From Whitmania pigra (taxonomy: Eukaryota > Annelida > Clitellata > Hirudinida > Haemopidae), in the NCBI GenBank assembly GCA_021613335.1, contig JAJTWR010000263.1, positions 92,501 through 156,500 on the forward strand: 64,000 nt of DNA, given 5' to 3'. Both the position numbers and the translations under genes were made by a program. This document shows, in pieces, positions 1 through 14,700 of the stretch. How positions within the stretch are numbered: the first letter of the stretch is position 1; every line of letters begins with the position of its first letter. The notes beneath the pieces were generated by a model. The model was not told where the DNA came from, ran no database searches, and saw nothing but the letters and a program-made list of their open reading frames with translations.

Positions 1-79
1 TATTTGAAGTTAAATATTGATGACAAATTGGAAATATGAAAACATAGTTATGTAGTAAATTGTCAAAATTCATACTCAG

Positions 80-5045
<4,966 letters not shown>

Positions 5046-5627
5046 AAGTAAACTGATCTAAATGTCTGTCCAAATGATATCAAGAAAATTCATTTAGGAC
5101 TCGTAGTCAACTTTATGAAGAAATTGAAAATTTGCAAATAATGATTTTGTATCATAAATCTATAAAATATGCAAAAGATCTTAGTGACACTATGCCTCTT
5201 AAAAATTTAAAGTTAGAAACAACAATATTTTCAGCAACAGATAAATTTGTTATGAAATTACGTGGCCGGATCAAGTCGTTGGCCCGCTTGAAAGACAACC
5301 ATTTGAAAATCACCTAATTGAATACATCATAGCACCACAGACCAGTAAACTAATACTATATAAGTAGTTCACTATTAGTTGGGCAATACTGAACGGAGAA
5401 TCTTCTTTCAATGCTACACTATGTAATGCATCACGAAATGAGATGAAAACAAGTTATACTTATCAAATTTATTTACATAGAGAAATTCAGTTAAAATTAT
5501 TTAATTTTCCATGAGCAAGTAAGGTATTACTAACAAGTAAATGTGGTTAAAATTAGAGAGTGGATGGAGTTATTTATCATTACAATCTGAACACTTTTAT
5601 TGATTTTTGTGTGGAAATTCGCTAATG

Positions 5628-5735
5628 ATGTCAATGAAGTCCAATTCATGCATTATATTTGGCTTTATTCTTTTGATAGCCACATTTACAAGTTTTATCT
5701 ACTTAACAGATGTTCGTAATCGGTTTTCGATTAAG
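5628..5735 (+). other. Orphan exon-like segment with a membrane/signal sequence
   Basis: ATG at 5628 opens 36 codons (MSMKSNSCIIFGFILLIATF..., ending DVRNRFSIK) followed exactly by a GTAAGA donor. The product would have one hydrophobic segment of about 18-20 residues after a short polar N-terminus, like a signal anchor. The duplicated copy at 22739-22846 keeps ATG, frame and donor with only a few substitutions. No downstream exon that could be joined is recognisable. It may be the first exon of a lost or unseen gene, or chance. Function unknown. Confidence 0.4.
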
Positions 5736-5971
5736 GTAAGAAACTTTCTGTTCTTTAATTTTCAGAAGGCTTGAGTTGTACTTCTTCCGCATGGCCATAA
5801 TTTAATGGGTTAAAAACCACATTGCGGTGTCGAGTTTCAGGCTGCACATAATATGTGAAATCAGACAGCTCTTTTTCTTGATTTTCATAAGTGTCGAAGG
5901 AGTCATGCTTTGAGACGACGTAGTTTTTCAAGCTGGTCTATATCGCCACAGCAGTATTTAGATCTAGTTTT

Positions 5972-6736
5972 GGGTGACCCGTCAAAATAGCCCAGGACAA
6001 AATAGCCCCGTCAAAATGGCCCCGTCAAAATAGCCCCGTCAAAACTGCCCCGTCAATATAACCCGGTGACAAAATAGCCCAGCGACAAAATTAGCTCAGG
6101 ACAAAATGTATTTTAAAAAATATTTTTGTGCGTTGAATACATTAACCGATAACTTATTCCAAATTTAATTCGAAGTTAGTAGTTTGAATGCTTTTATGAC
6201 CTTTTTGAGTTTAAATGGTATCAGGGAATTTCATTAAATGGAAGATTTATTGTCTAAAATATTATTAGGATTCCGACTACCTCACTTTACATGGACTTTT
6301 CAAGTTGGTAATTAATATAAATTATCGATTGACAAGCAACGTGTGCAACCTGCACAAAGAGAATTTACCAGACACTCATTCAGTCACGAAGGTTCCTCTG
6401 ATCGTTTAATTTCTTTTGATCCTTCCCAGAGTTTGGAATTGGAATTATGTTACTATGTTATCGATTGACGTGCAACATATTCGAGCCACATAAAGTGAAT
6501 CACCTTATCATCACGTCATGTGGACATGTTACAAATCCATAATGAACCAATTTTACCGCTGTTTTGACGTTCTATTTTGTCCTGAGCTATTTTGTCATCG
6601 GGCTATATTGACGGGGCTGTTTTGTCGGGGCTATTTTGTCGTAGCCTGTTTTGACGAGACTGTTTTGGCGGGACTGTTTTGAAGGGGCTATTTTGTTGGG
6701 GCCATTTTGACGCCGGGCTGTTATGACGGGGTGCCC
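5972..6736. mobile_element. DNA transposon with inverted subterminal arrays of a GACAAAATAGCCCC-type repeat
   Basis: The left end (5972-6115) carries about nine degenerate copies of GTCAAAATAGCCCC. The right end (6560-6736) carries the reverse complement about nine times (GGGGCTATTTTGTC). The termini read GGGTGACCCGTC... and ...GACGGGGTGCCC. CTAGTTTTG overlaps or flanks both ends (5964-5972 and 6736-6744), consistent with a 7-9 bp target duplication. There is no transposase ORF, so it is non-autonomous. The same insertion, with the same flanks, is at 23085-23889. An 8-9 bp duplication would fit MULE or hAT, but the superfamily is not settled. Confidence 0.7.
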
Positions 6737-6836
6737 TAGTTTTGCTGTACATTTGTTGTAGATATTTAGTACTAGCATCTGATCAAATGCAGAGATCTTA
6801 TTTTTGACGAATCCGAAATGGATTTAAGTTTAAATA

Positions 6837-6960
6837 GTGCATCTGGCCATCTGGCAAGAGCCATAACTTATTGCGAAATCCATAATATCTATCACGAAAA
6901 CGTGTCGCACGAGGAAGAGTTATTGCCAAATCGCTTAAACTTTATCGAAATGAATAGTAT
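6837..6960 (+). promoter_or_regulatory. Shared upstream module of the transporter copies (copy B instance)
   Basis: GTGCATCTGGCCATCTGGCA at 6837 (two CATCTGG E-box-like sites), followed by AAGAGCCATAACTTATT and a stretch ending in 'AACGTGTCGCACGAGGAAGA', lies about 460 bp before the copy B start codon. Related sequence stands upstream of X (23990), C (11159), C' (31118, first CATCTGG lost) and D (39947). Conservation may reflect common descent only. A promoter or enhancer role is inference. A TATAAATA at 7238-7245 is a candidate core element for copy B. Confidence 0.4.
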
Positions 6961-8229
6961 CAGTTAAGCAACATAACAACGATCATGAAAAGCCAGATAG
7001 TTACGAGTCGTTACGGTAATTTTGCCTCAATTTACTAATTACAAGTTTACAAGAAACAGAAAGTTGGATATAATGTCAGACCAAGTCTAGAATTGACATA
7101 ATTGTTACGCAGATATAAGAATGACAATTAATAAATATGTTAATAACCTTGCAGTTTTGACCATTGTTTTTCAATATGTCATGTAATTCGTTAATTATTA
7201 TTGTTGAAGTAATTTTAAAAAAAAAGTCCGCATTTTCTATAAATAACGAACTGTGCAATAAAAGACAACTGGAATAAGGCACAACTTATCCGCAAAACGA
7301 AATGAATAACAAAGCAAGGCAAAGCAAATATTTGAAAAAGGTTGAAGATGAAACGATGTCATCTCCTCAAATATCTATCGTGGAGATCAGCGTGCAATCG
7401 GAAAAGTTACGACTAAAAAAGCAATTCGGTATTATGTATGGCATGGCCGTAACCGTGGGGCTTGTGGTTGGATCCGGCATTTTCATCTCTCCTCAAGTAG
7501 TTCTTGGATATGCAGGATCACCTGGCCTTACATTGATTATTTGGGCAGTTGGTGGATTATATGCCCTTCTTGGGTCTTTGACTGCTGCTGAAATTGGGCT
7601 CCGCATTCCTATATCGGGAACAGTTTACGCTTATCTTTATGAGTTGTACAGTCCATACTTTGGAGTGCTCTACCTGTGTCACTATTTATTACTTCTGAGA
7701 CCAGGAAGCAATGCCATAAAACTTATAATTTTTGGACGGTACATTTTGAAACCTATCTATGGAGATTGTGAGATACCTCAATTGGCCATACTTACGTTAT
7801 CTTCTGTCCTGGCTTGTAAGTCATTTGATCAAACAATTAAAAGAAGTGCGATTACTGTTTATTACTGGTAAATACTTAGAGTTAAATGATGATTACAAAT
7901 ATATTTAAATTTTACAATACATTGTCTACATTTAAAACCAGTTTTTTTCGCATTTCTCAACTGCATGAAAGTGAAAGTTGCGGCCAGAGGACAATTCATC
8001 ATGTCATTTCTCTCTGTTATGACACTCTTTATCATCATATGCTTAGGCATTTATCATTGGGCTACAGGTGGTATTGTTGAATTAATTAATATTAATCTTG
8101 ACATTCCGAATATTTTCCAAAAATGCCTGAGCAAATAATTACATAAGCATATATGATAACATGTATTTGAAAATCATCATGATAAGACATTCCTCGTAAA
8201 ATAAGTTGCAATATACAGTAATTCCTTGC

Positions 8230-8330
8230 CATTCGGAGCTTGTGTTGTTCTTTTTGTATATAAATTATTAGTGTTTGTGGTCTGAAGGACCCTTCAGTTT
8301 TAGGTTTAACAAATTAAAATAAATATATTT
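8230..8330 (+). mobile_element. LINE 3' tail remnant in intron 2 of copy B
   Basis: The segment containing GTGGTCTGAAGGACCCTTCA followed by an AATAAA-like A-rich run resembles the LINE tail at 42130-42190 (GTGGTCCAACCGGGCCCTTC). It recurs in B' at about 26775-26855. Only the 3' untranslated end is left. Weak, based on similarity between copies. Confidence 0.4.
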
Positions 8331-8772
8331 ATAATTCTCTATATAGTTTATTTTGTTAGGTTGCATTTATTTGTAATTACATTTACATTATTTAATTACA
8401 TTTAACTTCATTTTTAAACGTATATCTGAACTCATGTTTTTCTTGGCACGTCAAGTAGGATTATAAACTAATGTTTTTTCAGGTGGTTCCCTCGAAAACC
8501 TCCAAGAACCATTCAAAGATTCTTGCAGCGAAGTAAATTGTATTGTGATGGCATTTTATGGCGCTGCATTTTCTTACCAAGGATGGTATGAATATCATTA
8601 TATATAAACAAAATAACAAAATACAAAAATGCCATAAACTAATCATGCGAATTGATTACAAATTTTTTACTGTTCAATTCGTCGCTCGGAAAATTCATCG
8701 TCCAAAAAATTTATGAGCGAATAAATGTTTGTATTTTAGGCTATGGCTTCGGAGTAGTTCGATATCCGTCTG

Positions 8773-8950
8773 CAGTGATGGGCATCAACTACTTCAATTG
8801 TATTTATACCTGCCAACTATTTTACGATATAAGTAGTTATAACTTTATTTTAACTACTTTAGAAGACAAGTTATTATAACTACTTTCTTAACTACAACGA
8901 AAGTTAAAACTAAGTAGTTTTTAAAACTCATACATAATACATACCATAAA
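8773..8950. mobile_element. hAT-like terminal fragment in intron 3 of copy B
   Basis: CAGTGATGGGCATCAACTAC at 8773 looks like a hAT terminal inverted repeat, followed by repeated AACTACTT / AAGTAGTT motifs as in hAT subterminal regions. No matching right end is present. The same fragment is in B' at 27303-27480, so it predates that duplication. A related GATGCCCATCATTACTAAC sits at 46102-46120. Confidence 0.4.
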
Positions 8951-9794
8951 AACAATATAAATATATCTTATCAATCGATTTTGTATTAAATAAGGTTAAT
9001 ATATTAATTTAAGGGCTACAAAATAATATTGAACGATTACTGACTAAATATAATGAATATAAGTGCTCTTCTGATCAAAAGAAATCACCGGGAATCTGGG
9101 GAAAGCAATTAATTTTCTGGAGCTGAACTTTCTTGGCGATGAATTTTGAGGATCCCTCAAGCTTTAATATTTACAAGCTTTACAATACAATATATACTAT
9201 ATATATATATATACTATATAAAAAACAAACAGTTTGTGGTTAGAACAAATTTTTGCTATTCGTTTTTGTATTGAAACCGATATCTTGAAAAGTTTTCAGA
9301 GGATTATGTAGAAGTTGTTGGATAATAAGCTAAAGTTGTTCCAATTTAATCTTCTCTTTTGTTTTTTTGTATTTTTATTATAACAGAAACGGGAAATACA
9401 ATAAGCAGTAAATCAAATAAAAATTTAAAATATTTGAAACTATTTTTTATCCTTTTTAATCTCATTCAACAGATGCCTCTGGCAATCCACATAGTGTATA
9501 TCGTATTTGTCTTTGGCCTCACTTTAATTCCGTTGATTACAAACTTTGTGGCGTCGGCATCCTTCTTTGTTGTGCTCACGGCCTGCTACACAATTTACTA
9601 TCACATCTTTGTAAAAGGAAGATTATCATTCAAGTGGATGATGAATTATTCAGGTTATATTGTATTATATAATTATGCATTTATTAACCCAGCGAATTTA
9701 AATTATTTGATAAATTTATTTTCTCAACGCAGCCAGAATAAACAATTTTATTCAAAAGTTATTACACTGTGCACCAGAAGAGAAATTTAATTGA

Positions 9795-11731
9795 AAGTAA
9801 ACTGATGTAAAGCATTTGTCTAAATGATATTTAGAAATTTCCTGTTAGCGAAAAAGGTTATAATGTTGATAATTTAAAAAAAAATAAACAACGTTAATAA
9901 ATAGACTGATAAATGCTGACATAAAATGGTCTAAAATAAGCAAAGTTAAATAGCCTAAGAGTACATTTTGCTCAATTAGATCGTTATTCAGTGTTGTTCT
10001 CGAACAGCTGATTTTATCACTTGTACCTAGATTTGGTCTGACATTGAAATATCCTAATTTAGTTAACCTAGTTATCCTAATTAATTAATATCCTAATTAG
10101 TCTGATGTTCTTAATCTCGACCAATTTTGTTTAAGTCCAGCCCAAACGTTTCTCAAAAACAAAGAAAATTCACGGAAGACAACTGACAATTCATTAATTT
10201 CATCAAACGAAACAACTGACAATTCATAAATTTAATTCAACAAAACAGTCTTAACTCAATGAATTCAAAAAATTAACGTTTTATTAACGTCCGTTGCATG
10301 TCTAGACGATTAGGACGGTGCACCCGCAGCGGGGTTTGAACCCCGTGCTGCTATAGTGAGAGGAGCAGCCTTAACCGTTAGGCTATGCGGGCGCACCCAA
10401 TGAATTCATGTTCGATAGAGTTTTTATATGAACGTCAAAACGACCAAAACACAAAAAACACCCAAATTTGCATACGAATTATTTCAAAATAAACCATAAT
10501 GAAGTCAATTTTACTATTATCATAACTCATAACAATTAAAAAAATCCTTTCACGATAAATGCATTTTAAATTAAAAAAAAAAACAGTGATCAGGAGTTTG
10601 TCTTTATTGATCAATTTGTTGGACAACAACAAGTCGTTTCAGTCACAAGGAAGCGAGTTTCCTGACTTTGACTGTCTGGAAACGTTTTCAATTTCGGGAA
10701 GGTGTCTGGCGGAGGGAAATTTGAAAATATTTTAATCAACCGGAGCTCTACTCTTCAGATGTTTCACGACTTCGGTTATAGATGCACATGCCAGCATGAT
10801 CAAGGACAGTTACAGGAAGAAATCAACCCAAAGGACGTTCACAAGTTATCACTAACAATAATTTGAGTCAGTTGATGTTCATTACACAAGGAATATTAAC
10901 ATAACTCTTCAAAACCGAAAATTACAAACCCAACTGAATAATTCGAATGTTTGAGAGGCAACAGACCGTAAGCAGCATTAAATATGTCATATTATGCCGA
11001 CAAAGTAGATGAAGAAAACATTTTTTTGTTCGAACTTTAATATAAATTTGTTGACTTTTTTATAAATTTTGTTTAAAACTTTCTAATGTTTAGAAAATTT
11101 AAAAGTCATCAATTTTAAAGAAATTAATTTGACAAAACCGATATCAATTTATTGAGTTGTGCATATGGCCATCTGTCAACAGACATAACTTATTCTATCC
11201 CCAGTCGTGAAAACATGTGACACAAGCAAGTCTTAGTATCCAATTAATTACAAAAGTAACCAATTCGCATTAACCAACTATGTCATAATCGTTTGACTTA
11301 ACACGATAACTTTAACAACAGTCTGGTGCGTTTCTTGGATCAAGCTCCCACTGAAAAGTCAGCAAGTTGTGAGTCGTTACATTAACTGTGCCTTAGTCGA
11401 ATATTTTAATGAAACAAAATACAAGCAATATCGAGTCATACGTTGAAGTAGAGTCGTTTCCCGTCGCCAAATAAATGTACGGAAATCAATAAATATGTTA
11501 CGTTCCTAAGAGTTTTGCAATTATTAATTGTTGTTACCAGTTTGCTCAAATATATAATTATTGTTATTTAAATAAAAATGCTACTGTTTTTTAGTTATAA
11601 ACAACGATGCAGACAATTTCGGTTTTTGGATAAAACTGTAATATAAAACAAAGTACAACTGATTTGAATAACAAAGCAAGTATTTGAAAAAGATTGAAGT
11701 TAAAACGATATCACCACCTCAAATATTCATC
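9795..11731. other. Intergenic region between copies B and C
   Basis: No protein-coding gene seen. It begins with A-rich sequence holding AATAAA-type poly(A) signals (for example around 9880-9905) and the block 'GCTGACATAAAATGGTCTAA', which is shared by the 3' flanks of several copies. It contains one SINE (10269-10398) and a copy of the shared upstream module at 11159. The paralogous interval 29880-31432 matches most of it but lacks the SINE and 300 bp upstream of C. Confidence 0.7.
10269..10398 (-). mobile_element. tRNA-derived SINE, family 1, with target duplication
   Basis: On the minus strand a tRNA-like head reads GCCCGCATAGCCTAACGGTT (A box TAGCCTAACGG) with B box GGTTCAAACCC and a near-complete acceptor pairing (GCCCGCA with TGCGGGT). 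It is followed by a short tail ending TTAATAAAACGTTAAT. The anticodon arm is not tRNA-like, so it is not a functional tRNA gene. AATGAATTCA flanks it on both sides (10259-10268, 10399-10408). The paralogous site near 30333 has no insert. Confidence 0.8.
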
Positions 11732-14700
11732 ATGGAGATTAGCGAAAGGTCGGAAAAGCTCCAATTAAAAAAACATTTTGGTATCATAAATGGAATGTCC
11801 TTAACAGTGGGCCTCTTGATTGGTTCCGGCATTTTCATCTCACCTCAAATAGTTCTCGGATATGCAGGATCACCTGGCCTCACATTAATTATTTGGGCAG
11901 TTGGAGGATTATATGCCCTCCTTGGATCTCTGACCTTTGCTGAAATTGGGCTCCGCATTCCTCTATCTGGAACAGTTTATGCGTATCTTTGTGAGTTGTG
12001 CAGTCCATACCTTGGAGTGCTTTACCTGTGCCACTATGTGCTACTCCTGAGGCCAGGAAGCAATGCCATAAAACTTATAATTTTCGGACGCTATGTTTTA
12101 AAACCTCTGTATGGAGATTGTGAGATACCTCAATTGGCCATACTTACTTTATCTTCTGCCATGGCTTGTAAGTCATTTGAACATACAATTACAAAAAGTA
12201 CGATAACTGTTTAACGCCATTATTATATTACATTATTATGTAACTTGAACGTAAATACTTGGAAATAAATTATGAGCAAACATTTAATCATATTTTACAC
12301 TACATTGTCTATATTCAACACCAGTTTTCCTAGCATTTCTCAACTGCATGAAGGTGAAGGTTTCAGCCAGAGGACAATTCATCATGTCGTTTCTCTCTGT
12401 TACGACACTCTTTATCATAATTTGCTTAGGGATTTACTATTGGGCTACAGGTGAAATTGTTGAAATAATTTAATTCCATCTTAAATCTCAAAAATCGAAT
12501 AAGTAATACAATGGAATAAATAATTTCCAGATATGCCTGAGCAAATATTAGCAACGCAACAACGTATACGTGTAGGCATCACGATAAGCCATTCCTCGTA
12601 AAATAAGTAATATAATCCTAATTCTATATATATTATATTTTGTTTATGTTGCATTTATTGATGTTTATTACATTATTTAATCACATAAACATATACCTGA
12701 ACCGATATGTTTTTGTTAGCTTATCAGGTATAATTATAAACGACTGCTTTGCTTTACAAGGTGGTTCCCTTGAAAACCTCCACGAACCATTCAAAGATTC
12801 TTGCACCGAAGTAAATTGCATTGTGATGGCATTCTATGGCACTGTATTTTCATACCAAGGAGGGTATGCTTATCATTATACAGTAGTTGAAACTCTTTCA
12901 GAGCTCCGGCAGGAATCCTCAGAGGGAGACTCATTTGAGCGTTTCAGCTCTTAAATCCTCTGACACACTTGGAGGTTGGGCCGCACCCGTTAATCAGACG
13001 GATGTCCCTGCCGGTGTTATATTTTTAAATATTGACGAGTTGACGAACAGTATCGAGGCTAGTTGCACTATCCAACAACCTGAACGACCGACGAGACGCA
13101 CGATAAGTGTGTGTGTATTTTATTAACGTCTATTTCATAGCTAGAGGATTAGAACGGGGATAACCGAGAAAACAACAGAGGACAACAAACATGGATGACA
13201 CACTACAAAAAAACGATAATATTGTTCGTAAAAATAATAAGTTATATACAGAGTTTATGTATAGTCAGAAGTCTTCGTCACCTAAGGTTTCTTCTCTTTT
13301 CTTGGACCCACAGGTAGATGAGATCTATGCTAGCGTAATAGCTAAGTATAGTTGTTAAATCCAGTATCTGTATCTTGAGCTTTGATCTGATGCTCCTGAG
13401 GGGTTATTGATTAGGACACTCCAGGAGGAAATGCCTAGTGGACTCTTCCATCCGAGGACAAATTTGGCATTTGCCGCTGTTGATCATTTGGAACAGGTAG
13501 CGTTTAAGATGACATCTTCTAAGCCTGAGTCTAAAGATAAGTACCTCCTTCCTCCTGGAGGTGCATTGGAAAATGCTTCTCGTCGTTGCCTGTCTCTAGA
13601 TTTCATGATGATGACTGTCAGAGGAGCAATCCTCTCTGCCAGTCGTTTTCAATCTTCTGGGCGACGGATCTTTTGGCGTCCTTGATAGATGCTTTGATTT
13701 GGCGATCTATCTGGCTTCGAGTTGTTGCTAGCTTTGCAAGAGTGTCGGCCTTCTCGTTTCCTGGAATGTCCACGCGCAGGTACCCAAACGAGAGTGACTT
13801 GCTGGTCTTGCTCCTTGAAATCTGAAATCAAAGATAGGATTCTATGAATTTCGGGATCATGATAGGCATTGTTTCGATTTCTTAGGCACTGAATGGCACT
13901 AAGAGAATCGCTTAAAATAACAATGTTCTTGTCCTCCCCCTGGTAGGAGGTTTTTAGCAGCATTAAGCAGTCCTCGATGGCTGCTAATTCAGTTTCGGAG
14001 ATGTTGCTTTTGGGTGAAAATCTGATACTAAGCTCCAATCCTTTCTTGGAGATGAAGATCCATATCCCTGCCTTGTCTTTCATCTTGGATGCGTCCGTGT
14101 AGCAAAGCAGGCTTGAGTCACTGATTTCTTGGATTTCTCCCTAGCGACCAACATTTTCAGAGGATCGTCGGCCGCTATTGGCAGGCTAGAGGTGTCGAAG
14201 ATAAGGTTCCTCAGTGTCCAAGATGCTTTGATAGCTTTGGTTATAAGTAATCTTATGATATCCTTTTGAATGTTATCAGGCAGGAGTCCTGACACTGTTT
14301 CAAAAGGGCTTGACTGGTTTGTCTTTTTCATCACAACTGGTGAAGTTTGCCCTTGGAAGTGGAAATCCTAAAATCAGAAGCAAAATAACATTCCCTGATG
14401 AAGCCATTAGGGATGGCCTGTGACCGGATAGCATGATTAGCGGTGAGCTTCTTTTGACAAAGATATAATGGAAGTTCACCGCATTTCACTTGTAGCGAGA
14501 GGGGTCTAGTTCCAGTCATGCTGCCACAGCAAGTCTTGAGGACCTGGAGTTGTATATGCAACATACTGTCGTATACCCTTTTGTTCTGCTTGTAGCTGAG
14601 GTCAAAGGTTTTACTCCCATAATCCATCACAGATCTTACAGTGGCTCTGTAAAGCTGAAGCAAGCAGAATTTTGCTGGCTCCCCAGTATTTCCCTGCGAC

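Larger units (their letters stand above)
7302..9794 (+). pseudogene. SLC7 LAT-type transporter copy B, exons 4-8 deleted
   Basis: Exons present: 1 at 7302-7815, 2 at 7942-8067, 3 at 8483-8585, 9 at 9473-9653, 10 at 9733-9794, all with intact sites and frames. Exon 1 has the TM1 motif GSGIFISP, the AGSPGL segment and YGDCEIP, whose Cys aligns with the LAT1 cysteine that bonds the heavy chain. Intron 3 sequence runs from about 9190 straight into sequence that in copy B' follows exon 8 (9235 matches 29340), so one deletion removed exons 4-8. Joining exon 3 (phase TG|) to exon 9 (ATG) gives an immediate TGA, so only about 247 aa with the first membrane helices could be made. Probably a pseudogene, although the retained exons look well preserved. 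Confidence 0.8.

Noticed and set aside
5132..5317. 61-codon frame after copy A
   Set aside because: The duplicated copy near 22280 has a stop and other changes in this frame, so it is not conserved as protein.
8652..8879. 75-codon frame in intron 3 of copy B, also at 27182-27409
   Set aside because: It lies over a hAT-like end fragment and its flank, and shows no exon borders.
10269..10398. Functional tRNA gene
   Set aside because: A and B boxes and acceptor pairing are present, but the anticodon arm cannot form a 7-nt loop, and flanking target duplications show a SINE.
13407..13685. Plus-strand frame of 92 codons, also at 33104-33382
   Set aside because: Shadow of the antisense LINE RNase H region.
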